In this document: piece after piece, positions 34,162-40,797 of the stretch | Layout: every line of letters begins with the position of its first letter | Numbering within the stretch: position 1 is the stretch's first letter | Assembly: GCF_017942085.1 (NCBI RefSeq) | Contig: NZ_JAGKSP010000029.1 | Coordinates: forward strand, 1-40,797 | From: Paenibacillus lignilyticus | Lineage (GTDB): Bacteria; Bacillota; Bacilli; Paenibacillales; Paenibacillaceae | Length of the DNA stretch: 40,797 bases | Direction of reading: 5' to 3' | The notes under the pieces: generated by a model | What the model saw: the letters and a program-made list of their open reading frames with translations, nothing else | Told to the model about the DNA's origin: nothing | Database searches by the model: none | Program-made: the position numbers and the translations under genes

Positions 34162-34962
34162 TTATTTCACTACAACATCGTCAAGCGGTAGTTCCTTCGG
34201 TTTGCCGCCATCAAAGAGCTGGACATAAACCGATTTAGAGCCCGCATTAATTCCGGTTACTTTACCTTCACCATATGAAGTAACAACAATCTTACCAACT
34301 GCCGGCAATTCTTCGCGAACGCTCTCATAATTGTCATGTTCATACTTTAAGCAGCACATGAGACGTCCGCACAAGCCGGAAATTTTGGTCGGATTAAGCG
34401 ATAAGTTCTGATCCTTCGCCATCTTAATGGACACCGGTTCAAAATCGCCGAGCCAAGTTGAACAGCATAGTACACGTCCGCAAGGTCCGATACCGCCAAG
34501 CATCTTCGCTTCATCCCGCACACCGATTTGTCTAAGTTCGATACGAGTACGGAACACGCTGGCCAAATCCTTAACGAGCTCACGGAAATCGACGCGGCCT
34601 TCAGCTGTGAAGTAAAAAATAATTTTGTTGCGATCGAATGTAAATTCGACATCAACGAGCTTCATCTTAAGTTGATGATCTCTTATTTTTTCAAGACAGG
34701 TCGCAAACGCATTGCGTGCGGCTGCCTTGTTTTCTTCGACAATTTTGGCGTCGTTGTCACCGGCGATCCGAATGACTTTCTTAAGAGGCAGGACAACATC
34801 TGATTCTCCCACTTGCTTCTGTCCAACCACTACTTTACCGTATTCAATCCCTCTTGCCGTCTCAACAATAACATGCTGATCCTTATCAATTGGGAAATCG
34901 ACCGGGTCAAAATAATAGATTTTGCCCGCCTTCTTGAAGCGGACACCAACGACGTTATACAA
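34162..34962 (-). CDS. ricT: RicT (YaaT), PSP1-domain protein of the Ric complex
   Basis: A 266-residue PSP1-domain protein. Cys residues in GIGPCGRVLCCSTWLG and GLCGRLMCCLKYEH are those that bind iron-sulfur clusters in the RicAFT complex, which assists RNase Y processing and affects sporulation and biofilm. The open frame reaches a GTG at 34983, but the TTG at 34962 has AGGAGG at a 10-nt spacer and gives the family start (MYNVVGVRFKKAG). It begins 4 nt after holB ends. Confidence 0.94.
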   Translation of the reverse strand: MYNVVGVRFKKAGKIYYFDPVDFPIDKDQHVIVETARGIEYGKVVVGQKQVGESDVVLPLKKVIRIAGDNDAKIVEENKAAARNAFATCLEKIRDHQLKMKLVDVEFTFDRNKIIFYFTAEGRVDFRELVKDLASVFRTRIELRQIGVRDEAKMLGGIGPCGRVLCCSTWLGDFEPVSIKMAKDQNLSLNPTKISGLCGRLMCCLKYEHDNYESVREELPAVGKIVVTSYGEGKVTGINAGSKSVYVQLFDGGKPKELPLDDVVVK

Positions 34963-34966
34963 CGTT

Positions 34967-35944
34967 TCACCCCTCCTGTACACGGATTAGCAGCTGCTCA
35001 AGCGCTAATTGCGGCGATACATGCGCGCGCATGCGTTTGCCTGCCTCAAGCGTATACTCCATACATTTCACCCAGCCCTCAGCCGAACGTGAGAATGCAT
35101 GCTTACCAATCCAATCAAGCTGATCTATAAAAACAAGAGCCTCGTGTCTTCCTGCTTGAAAATGAATCATATCTTTATACCATAATACGAGTAATGACAA
35201 CAGAAGCTGAGGCTGCTCACCAAGCTCTGTTTTAAAAATATGCTGTTGCGCGGACATCATCGCCGCGGTAAACCGCGTGAGACTGTCCTTTCCTAATTGT
35301 ATCACTACGTTTCTCATTTCTGCAAACCCATTCTGCTGGATAAGCGCCCTGCACGCATCTAATCCCGATGCGAGATGAACGGCAGCGCGGGCAGGCAGCT
35401 GAGGAACACCTTCATTCGCCAATGATTGCAGCATGTCATGAGGTGCAAGCGGCATAAACGGAACCCACTGCGTACGGGAGCGGATCGTTGGCAGTACGGC
35501 TTGTCCATTCTCCGTCAGAAGAATCGCGACTACCGGCGACTGCGGCTCCTCCAGAAACTTAAGCAGGCTGTTCGCGGCTTGCAGCGTCATGGTTTCAACG
35601 CGCTGCACGATATAGATTTTGCGTGACGTGCTTATATTTCGATAGGCAAGCTCCCTTTGAAGCTCGCGAATTTGGTCGATTTTAATGGAATTGCCGTCTG
35701 GTTCTACCAGATGCAGATCCGGTTGATTGCCATGCTCGAACTTCCGGCACTCCAAGCATTCGCCGCAAGCGTCATCGCCTTCGCCTGTACAGAACAACGC
35801 TTTGGCAAATGCCATCGCCATGTTCATCCGCCCGCTTCCGGGCGGCCCGCTAAATAAATAGGCATGCGAAACTTTGCCGCTTGTCAGCGCATAAAACAAA
35901 ATGCGTTTCGCCTTCGGTTGCCCGGCAAGCTGTGCAATGCTCAT
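34967..35944 (-). CDS. holB: DNA polymerase III delta-prime subunit
   Basis: A 325-residue clamp-loader subunit: AAA+ fold with the degenerate P-loop SGPPGSGRMNMA, four zinc-binding Cys in FCTGEGDDACGECLEC, and SRTQ (sensor 1 region). The frame extends 60 codons upstream through yaaR in a non-coding frame. The ATG at 35944 has GAGGAG at a 9-nt spacer and is the family start (MSIAQLAGQ). Confidence 0.95.
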   Translation of the reverse strand: MSIAQLAGQPKAKRILFYALTSGKVSHAYLFSGPPGSGRMNMAMAFAKALFCTGEGDDACGECLECRKFEHGNQPDLHLVEPDGNSIKIDQIRELQRELAYRNISTSRKIYIVQRVETMTLQAANSLLKFLEEPQSPVVAILLTENGQAVLPTIRSRTQWVPFMPLAPHDMLQSLANEGVPQLPARAAVHLASGLDACRALIQQNGFAEMRNVVIQLGKDSLTRFTAAMMSAQQHIFKTELGEQPQLLLSLLVLWYKDMIHFQAGRHEALVFIDQLDWIGKHAFSRSAEGWVKCMEYTLEAGKRMRAHVSPQLALEQLLIRVQEG

Positions 35945-35963
35945 GGTAAAGATCTCCTCTATG

Positions 35964-36407
35964 CTAGAAAAACAAATTAATGAGAATGCCGCGAATATCG
36001 CCGACCTTTTGCAGTAGATCAAGCCGTCCTTCTTCGCTTTCAAGCAGCTCTTCGCCCATCGAGATGAGGGAAGAATCAATTTCTTCCAATAACTTATATC
36101 GTTTCGTACGGCCGCGACGGTCAAATCCGCGCGTTTCTTTCATGCCGATACCCCGTCTGACGGTATCCTCGAGGAATTGCTTCACCATCTGGCGATAAAG
36201 CCGCAGCTCTCTGACGGTCATCGATCTTGCGAGCCGTTCGCCTTGATTATGAATATTTTGCAGTTTCTCCTGCAGCTGTTCGATCGTACGCTGTTCATCC
36301 TGAAAGTTCATCACATCTGCAAAGTTCTTAGGCGCAATCGGTTTGGAGCCGAGATCCGGCCGCGCTCGGTCTTGCCCTAAAGGACGCCAGCCCGGATTAA
36401 TCTTCAT
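35964..36407 (-). CDS. yaaR: YaaR family protein (DUF327)
   Basis: A 147-residue, largely helical protein of the YaaR/DUF327 family, containing MTVRELRLYRQMVKQFLEDT and a C-terminal GDIRGILINLFF. Function is unknown. Its place between darA and holB is conserved in Bacillales. The ribosome site is weak, so translational coupling with darA (16-nt gap) is likely. Confidence 0.92.
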   Translation of the reverse strand: MKINPGWRPLGQDRARPDLGSKPIAPKNFADVMNFQDEQRTIEQLQEKLQNIHNQGERLARSMTVRELRLYRQMVKQFLEDTVRRGIGMKETRGFDRRGRTKRYKLLEEIDSSLISMGEELLESEEGRLDLLQKVGDIRGILINLFF

Positions 36408-36423
36408 TGAAGTTCACGTCCAA

Positions 36424-36753
36424 TCAGAAATGTTCGAACCGCTCTACCGGTACGACAAATACGGCAGCGCCGCCAACTTGCACTTCAACTGGGAACGGGA
36501 TATAGGCATCTGTAGTACTGCCCATAGGAGATACGGGTGAAACAAGCTGATCGCGGACTTTACAGTTCGAACGAATAACCGTCATAACCTCATGAACCCT
36601 TTCATCTTCAATACCGATCATGAAGGTTGTGTTGCCTGCACGCAGAAACCCGCCGGTACTGGCCAGCTTCGTTGCCCGGAATCCCTCTCTTACAAGCGCG
36701 TTCGACAACCGGTTGCTATCTTTATCCTGTACAATCGCAATAACTAATTTCAT
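36424..36753 (-). CDS. darA: Cyclic di-AMP receptor DarA (YaaQ/PstA)
   Basis: A 109-residue PII-like protein that binds c-di-AMP as a trimer. Conserved pieces are KLVIAIVQDKDSNRLSNAL, KLASTGGFLRAGNTTF and the long T- and B-loop region before EVQVGGAAVFVV. AGGAGG at a 7-nt spacer supports the ATG at 36753 over a TTG one codon earlier. A second c-di-AMP element, the riboswitch before yabE, lies 8 kb away. Confidence 0.95.
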   Translation of the reverse strand: MKLVIAIVQDKDSNRLSNALVREGFRATKLASTGGFLRAGNTTFMIGIEDERVHEVMTVIRSNCKVRDQLVSPVSPMGSTTDAYIPFPVEVQVGGAAVFVVPVERFEHF

Positions 36754-36826
36754 CAATATCCCTCCTAAAATTTTCGAAAGACATCGTTACATGATTATTA
36801 ATTTGACATCACTTGTAATTAATCCT

Positions 36827-37453
36827 TTAAAATCGTCTATTTATTATAGCGATTACATCATTCAACACGTTCTCTTGCGTTTGTTCGGCATCAACTCGCA
36901 CAATTCGATCCGGATCGGCAGCCATCAGCTTGCGATATCCTTCTCGCACCTTCTCATGAAAGGCCATACTCTCAAGGTCGAGTCGATTAATCTCTCGTCC
37001 GGAAGTAGCATTAATCCGTGCTATCCCCGCTTCCGCAGATATATCCATCCATATCGTCAACTGCGGCATAAAGCCCTCTATTGCAAATTGGTTGATGGAC
37101 CAAACTTCCTCGATCCCAAGTCCCCGCGCATAACCTTGATAGGCAAGACTGCTGTCGACAAAACGGTCGCATATGACTACATCGCCTTGAGCTAGTGCCG
37201 GCAGTACCTTTTCCACAAGATGCTGACGTCTGGCCGCTGCGTAGAGAAGCGCTTCTGTTCGCGCATCCATTGAAGTATTCGCTGTATCCAAAATCACATT
37301 TCGAATCTGCTCGGCGATCGGGATGCCTCCTGGTTCTCTTGTCATCATGACATTTCTGCCTTGGGCCCGAAGTGCAAGCACAACACCCTCAATAAGGGTC
37401 GTTTTACCTGCTCCTTCGCCGCCTTCTATCGTCAAAAACAACCCTTTTTTCAC
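36827..37453 (-). CDS. tmk: Thymidylate kinase
   Basis: A 208-residue kinase making dTDP. P-loop EGGEGAGKTT, TREPGG with the catalytic Arg, and DRFVDSSLAYQGYARG are all intact. GTG start with GAGGAG at a 7-nt spacer. It is followed by darA at a 73-nt gap and preceded by yaaO, as in B. subtilis. Confidence 0.97.
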   Translation of the reverse strand: MKKGLFLTIEGGEGAGKTTLIEGVVLALRAQGRNVMMTREPGGIPIAEQIRNVILDTANTSMDARTEALLYAAARRQHLVEKVLPALAQGDVVICDRFVDSSLAYQGYARGLGIEEVWSINQFAIEGFMPQLTIWMDISAEAGIARINATSGREINRLDLESMAFHEKVREGYRKLMAADPDRIVRVDAEQTQENVLNDVIAIINRRF

Positions 37454-37515
37454 TTCAGTACTCCTCTGTCTGTTAATACCCTTATCATATCAAAGCCAAT
37501 CATAGGCGTAAACGA

Positions 37516-39036
37516 CTAGCCCGTCCGCAGTACGGTTATTGTCTGCATCGTCGGATCAGTCGCTCCCTGGCATCTTGCGCCATGCTGCATTAATTGTTGA
37601 ATGTAATGTATGGTTTCCTCTGTAATGCGCTCACCTTCATATAGCAGTGGAATGCCGGGGGGATAAGGGATAACCGCTTCTACGGTGTAACGTCCGGCCG
37701 AATTCGACAACGGAATGGTTTCGGTCCCATTCGAAGCCTGTTTTACGCCCGATCTCGTAAACGCAACCGGTTCCGACATTGTTCGATGATGATCGATAGC
37801 CATGTGAAGGTTTGCCTTAGCTTCCAACCCTTCACGTTCAATTTCTTCTGCTATGGCAAGTAGAGCTTGTTGAAGTCTGGATACATCTGAATCGGATGCC
37901 GCGAGCCCAAATAACAAAACAACATAACGAAGGTCAGCCATCTCGGCATAACAGCCGTACTGTTCTAACCGTTGCTGCAGGTCAAACCCCGACAACCGCC
38001 CTTGAGCTTCCCGCAAAACAACGCGGATCGGATCCACCTTGATTGCAGCAGCTGACGATGGATGCCCTTGCTCATCATCCAGCATTATTGTTTCATATGC
38101 TGATTGGCCTTTGATCCAACCTCTAAACACACGGGCAGCCTGTATGCCTTGTTCAAAAAGATCGCAGCCATACGTTTGAAGCATGGCTCGCGTCATATCA
38201 AGCGAAGCCATTATCGGATACGAAGGGCTTGAGCTCTGCACCATTCGCAGTGCATCCGCAAGTGCCATTGTATTGATTCGGGGACCCTGAACATGCAGCA
38301 TAGCCCCCATCGTCAGTGCCGGCAACGTTTTATGCGTCGATTGCACGACAGCATCCGCACCTGCTTGTATAGCTGATCTCGGGAATGCCGGATGCAGTCC
38401 ATAATGAGCACCATGCGCTTCGTCCACAAGCAGCAGCATCCCGTTTGCATGAATCTGATTAGCATAGGGCTCCAAATCTATACTCAACCCATAGTAGCTG
38501 GGGTTCGTTAAAAACACAGCTTTCGCTTCCGGGTATTTAGTCATAGCCTCTTCGATTTGCAAGATATCCGGGAGAACGTCCAAATTGCTCCCTGCGTCCT
38601 TCCGAGGCATGATAAACACTGCATTTGCCCCTGCAAGCTTTAAACCGTTTAAAACCGATTTATGCGCGTTACGCTGTACAATGACTAGGTCTCCAGGCCC
38701 ACATGCAGCTAACAGCATCGCTAGGTTGCCAACTGTGCTCCCTCCAACGAGGAAGAAGGTCTGCTCCGCTCCAAACACCTCAGCCGCTAATGTCTGTGCT
38801 TCCTGAATGATACCTGATGGTGCATGGAGATCGTCGGTCCCCGATATTTCCGTTACATCAATCTTCATTATGGATTGAAATGCTCGTAATGCATCGTCGT
38901 TCATACCGGCCATATGTCCAAGAGACTGACCATATTTATGGCCAGGCACATGAAAGCTTACAGGATTAGACTGCTGCAAGGCTGTTAATGTATCGAATAG
39001 CGGCGCATGCCACTGTCTGCTCTTAGTATCTGCCAA
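37516..39036 (-). CDS. yaaO: Orn/Lys/Arg decarboxylase-family protein (YaaO)
   Basis: A 506-residue PLP enzyme of the fold-type I Orn/Lys/Arg decarboxylase class. Motifs: FHVPGHKYG near the N-terminus, GSTVGNLAM, LLLVDEAHGAHYG and the PLP lysine in QSTHKTLPALTMGAMLH. The substrate (lysine, arginine or ornithine) is not decided by these motifs. The frame extends to 39132, but the TTG at 39036 has AGGAGG at an 8-nt spacer, while the upstream ATGs lack ribosome sites. The neighbour tmk matches the B. subtilis order. Confidence 0.93.
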   Translation of the reverse strand: MADTKSRQWHAPLFDTLTALQQSNPVSFHVPGHKYGQSLGHMAGMNDDALRAFQSIMKIDVTEISGTDDLHAPSGIIQEAQTLAAEVFGAEQTFFLVGGSTVGNLAMLLAACGPGDLVIVQRNAHKSVLNGLKLAGANAVFIMPRKDAGSNLDVLPDILQIEEAMTKYPEAKAVFLTNPSYYGLSIDLEPYANQIHANGMLLLVDEAHGAHYGLHPAFPRSAIQAGADAVVQSTHKTLPALTMGAMLHVQGPRINTMALADALRMVQSSSPSYPIMASLDMTRAMLQTYGCDLFEQGIQAARVFRGWIKGQSAYETIMLDDEQGHPSSAAAIKVDPIRVVLREAQGRLSGFDLQQRLEQYGCYAEMADLRYVVLLFGLAASDSDVSRLQQALLAIAEEIEREGLEAKANLHMAIDHHRTMSEPVAFTRSGVKQASNGTETIPLSNSAGRYTVEAVIPYPPGIPLLYEGERITEETIHYIQQLMQHGARCQGATDPTMQTITVLRTG

Positions 39037-39218
39037 GCAACTTTCCTCCTGCTTCAACTTCTTCTTTCTCTCATCATAATCCATTATGAAGCTAACATAA
39101 ACCTGCTGATTCCATGCATCGCCAATAAACAAAATAACCCCTAACCATTCTCGCGTATTTCTACAACTCGAGACGATATAGGGATTACTTGATCCTTACA
39201 CTGATGCTGTACGTCCGT

Positions 39219-39407
39219 CTAGGCATTATTTTGCATCCAGATCCGCTTTAGTTGGTGTATGAAGAAAGGGTATTTAGCATCCTGTACTTCCGTACGTACC
39301 ATCTCAACCTCGCAAGTTTCGCAAATAAACTCATCAATGATTCGAATGCCTTGTTCTTTCTCGTGCCCGCAAATAATGCATGAGTTTCCCGTAGTCTCTT
39401 CCATCAT
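39219..39407 (-). CDS. csfB: Anti-sigma factor Gin (CsfB)
   Basis: A 62-residue zinc protein with two Cys pairs, CIICGHEKEQGI and CETC, matching Gin/CsfB. Gin holds SigG inactive in the early forespore and also acts on SigE in the mother cell. AGGTG at a 7-nt spacer precedes the first of two ATGs. Together with fin this gives the window two small forespore sigma antagonists. A forespore-type promoter lies just upstream. The adjacent 5S rRNA reproduces the B. subtilis rrn-csfB junction. Confidence 0.92.
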   Translation of the reverse strand: MMEETTGNSCIICGHEKEQGIRIIDEFICETCEVEMVRTEVQDAKYPFFIHQLKRIWMQNNA

Positions 39408-39447
39408 TTCGTTTCACCTCATCCAAGTGAAAATATGTCATTGCTTC

Positions 39448-39477
39448 TAGTATGCCACAAAGTCTAGCAAACTATAC
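39448..39477 (-). promoter_or_regulatory. SigF/SigG-type promoter of csfB
   Basis: Minus-strand -35 GTATA (39473-39477) and -10 CATACTA (39448-39454) with an 18-bp spacer fit the forespore consensus. A GG two bases before CATACTA also suits SigF. Confidence 0.7.
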
Positions 39478-39630
39478 GACTTTCATAGCCCATTTCAAAT
39501 AGTAATACAGTCTATGTTGAAGCGCCCAGATTGGTGACGAAGGGCTTGCACTTCTTTCGGGAAGGAAGTCTACAAATTAACCACCCATTTACCGATACAT
39601 CGTGTAGAAGGCAGAAAGGCGTGACACATC

Positions 39631-40161
39631 ATGCGCGGTAAACTTGCTGAACAAGAGAAAGCAACAATCTATCAATACCAACTCATCCAAAAGGTGCTCG
39701 TACGAGATGAGCTGCGCCGTAGTCATCTCAGTATACTAGCCGTTCTCGCTATTTTCCTCTGGCTGATGTATCAAATGGACGGGATGAGAGCGCTCGGAAT
39801 CGGCTTCATGAGCGCCTTCGTTATCCAGTTCATCATTACTCGGTTAACACTCATCCGGGTTGACGAGCCGGACGATCGCAGATGGGGCTGGCGCATTATG
39901 CCACCATGGATCGGTTACATCCCGACAGCTCACATCGAGCTCGCCTTGTACCGTAGATTGCATCGACACTTATTATGGCTTGGTCTATGCGCCATTGGCG
40001 TCTTCTATCCGTGGGCCAACGAAGCTACAATGATCAGCCTTATTATGTGTCATGTTTGGATACTTGCACCTCGGCTTGTCATCATGCGCAAGCTGCGCAA
40101 AGCCAAACGCAATGGCGTGCTTCGCATCGCTGTATCTGAAGTCAGCTACTACCATCGGTAA
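39631..40161 (+). CDS. Membrane protein of unknown function, 176 aa
   Basis: A plus-strand gene between csfB and the rrn operon. After a charged N-terminus (KLAEQEKATIYQYQLIQKVL) come about four hydrophobic helices: SILAVLAIFLWLMYQM, ALGIGFMSAFVIQFIITRL, HLLWLGLCAIGVFYPW and ISLIMCHVWILAPRLVI. Between the second and third lies a Trp/Arg-rich loop with DRRWGWRIMPPWIGYIPTAH. The C-terminus is basic. The ribosome site (AAAGGCG) is modest. No family recognised; B. subtilis has no gene here. Coding is supported by length, composition and a terminator at the 3' end. Confidence 0.75.
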   Translation: MRGKLAEQEKATIYQYQLIQKVLVRDELRRSHLSILAVLAIFLWLMYQMDGMRALGIGFMSAFVIQFIITRLTLIRVDEPDDRRWGWRIMPPWIGYIPTAHIELALYRRLHRHLLWLGLCAIGVFYPWANEATMISLIMCHVWILAPRLVIMRKLRKAKRNGVLRIAVSEVSYYHR

Positions 40162-40205
40162 TCCGTTTCGACAGAAACGGAATGATGAGGGCAGCTGACT
40201 TTTTG
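40140..40205 (+). terminator. Two-tier terminator of the membrane-protein gene
   Basis: Outer arms AGTCAGCT (40140-40147) and AGCTGACT (40193-40200) enclose a CCGTTTC/GAAACGG hairpin and are followed by five Ts. It starts inside the last codons of the gene. Confidence 0.75.
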
Positions 40206-40339
40206 ATATTGAAACCACAAAAAACCGTCCACTGTTAAAGGTACCTTGTTTATGCTTACGGTGATGCTAACTTAGACAAAAGTTGATCGTTCGCTGTAGC
40301 TGCGCATCGACGTCTTTCCCGCCAGCAGCCTGAATATGA

Positions 40340-40550
40340 TTGTAACGGTTGATAAAAAGGCTGTAATGGTCATTTTTGACCGATACAGGTTTTTATCGCT
40401 ACTAGTTTGACTGTAACGGTCATTATTGTCCATTAGAGCTTATTCATCAGTGTTTTGAGCAGGTTTTGGGTTCTAACGGACATTCCTGACAGTTAGAATT
40501 CTTGTTTTGGATTTTCTGGCTTGTAACGGACATTCTTGGCCGTCAGGAGG
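40340..40550. repeat. Four or five imperfect palindromic repeats near the rrn operon
   Basis: Units with core TGTAACGGWCATTNNTGNC start at about 40361, 40411, 40471 and 40521, spaced 50-60 bp. A partial copy lies at 40341. Each is an imperfect hairpin, for example CTGTA-AT-GGTCA pairing with TGACC-GA-TACAG at 40361-40388. The surrounding gene-free stretch 40206-40667 holds nothing else recognised. Confidence 0.65.
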
Positions 40551-40667
40551 CTTTAATCCAGAATCAACATTACAGTAGGAGATAACGGCACTCACCGGTT
40601 GTGTTCGTGCCAAGCGCATTAGGTCCACCCTTCCTCCTTCTCCGCCAATCGATGTTATAGCTTGTTA

Positions 40668-40705
40668 ACAACAAAAAACCGACCGTATAAATACGGTCGG
40701 TTCAT
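40668..40705 (-). terminator. Terminator of the rRNA operon
   Basis: Minus-strand stem AACCGACCGTAT pairs with ATACGGTCGGTT and is followed by a T-run, just past the 5S 3' end. Confidence 0.92.
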
Positions 40706-40708
40706 CGT

Positions 40709-40797
40709 GCTTGGCAACGTCCTACTCTCCCAGGACCCTGCGGTCCAAGTACCATCGGCGCTGGAGGGCTTAACGGTCGTGTTCGGGATGGGTACGC
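40709..40797 (-). rRNA. rrf: 5S rRNA, 3' part (5' end beyond window)
   Basis: The minus strand shows the 5S core CCCATCCCGAACACGACCGT, GTTAAGCCCTCCAGCGCCGA and TGGTACTTGGACCGCAGGGT, then GAGAGTAGGACGTTGCCAAGC as the 3' end. About 89 of roughly 117 nt are present. It marks the end of an rrn operon placed upstream of csfB, as in B. subtilis. Confidence 0.96.

Noticed and set aside
35945..36124. 60-residue N-terminal extension of holB
   Set aside because: It lies over the yaaR coding region. The family start with good ribosome site is at 35944.
40340..40550. Possible CRISPR array
   Set aside because: Units are regularly spaced, but repeats differ at many positions, are palindromic throughout, and no cas gene is near.

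Overview
The window looks like a chromosomal segment of a low- to mid-GC, endospore-forming Firmicute close to Paenibacillus. This rests on gene order, protein family members and sporulation genes; no database search was run. Read on the minus strand from right to left it follows the Bacillus subtilis block rrn - csfB - yaaO - tmk - darA - yaaR - holB - ricT - yabA - yabB - rsmI - abrB - (gap) - tatD - yabE - rnmV - ksgA - yabG - veg - sspF - ispE - purR - ridA - spoVG - glmU - rplY/ctc - pth - fin - mfd - spoVT - yabM. Compared with B. subtilis, metS is replaced by a YwfO-type HD hydrolase, and prs and yazA are absent from their usual slots. Nearly every gene is on the minus strand; abrB and two orphan genes (18520-18720 and 39631-40161) are on the plus strand.

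Right part (about 18-40.8 kb): housekeeping and sporulation core. It covers replication (tmk, holB, yabA), rRNA and tRNA maturation (5S end, rnmV, ksgA, rsmI, yabB, pth), cell wall precursors (glmU, yabE), isoprenoids (ispE), purine control (purR), c-di-AMP signalling (darA and a c-di-AMP riboswitch upstream of yabE) and developmental regulators (abrB, spoVG, csfB, fin, ricT). Many regulatory signals are readable: a SigH promoter for spoVG, a SigB-type promoter for rplY/ctc, forespore-type promoters for sspF and csfB, a SigK-type promoter for yabG, two consensus SigA promoters for veg, and Spo0A-box-like sites around abrB and the HD gene.

Middle (about 10.5-17.8 kb): fin, mfd and a PrsA-type foldase form one run, followed by a YkgB-type lactonase. 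A gene-free, repeat-rich stretch of about 1.1 kb then holds a degenerate tandem array and a cluster of about 29-bp direct and inverted repeats.

Left part (about 2.3-10.6 kb): a nitrogen-scavenging island sits between the mfd/prsA/lactonase segment and spoVT. It holds a complete urtABCDE urea-type importer. Next comes a second ABC importer of the nitrate/sulfonate type (binding lipoprotein, permease, ATPase) plus an undescribed 51-codon ORF. The second importer is preceded by a clear guanidine-I (ykkC) riboswitch. Both transcription units carry perfect matches to the TnrA/GlnR box TGTNA-N7-TNACA. The box overlaps the -35 of urtA, but is centred near -51 of the riboswitch promoter. I infer a two-input system: nitrogen limitation controls initiation and guanidine controls readthrough. 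No terminator is visible between urtE and the riboswitch, so urea-operon transcripts probably also run into the guanidine switch. This is the most interesting unit in the window.

The left edge truncates yabM, and the right edge truncates the 5S rRNA of an rrn operon.
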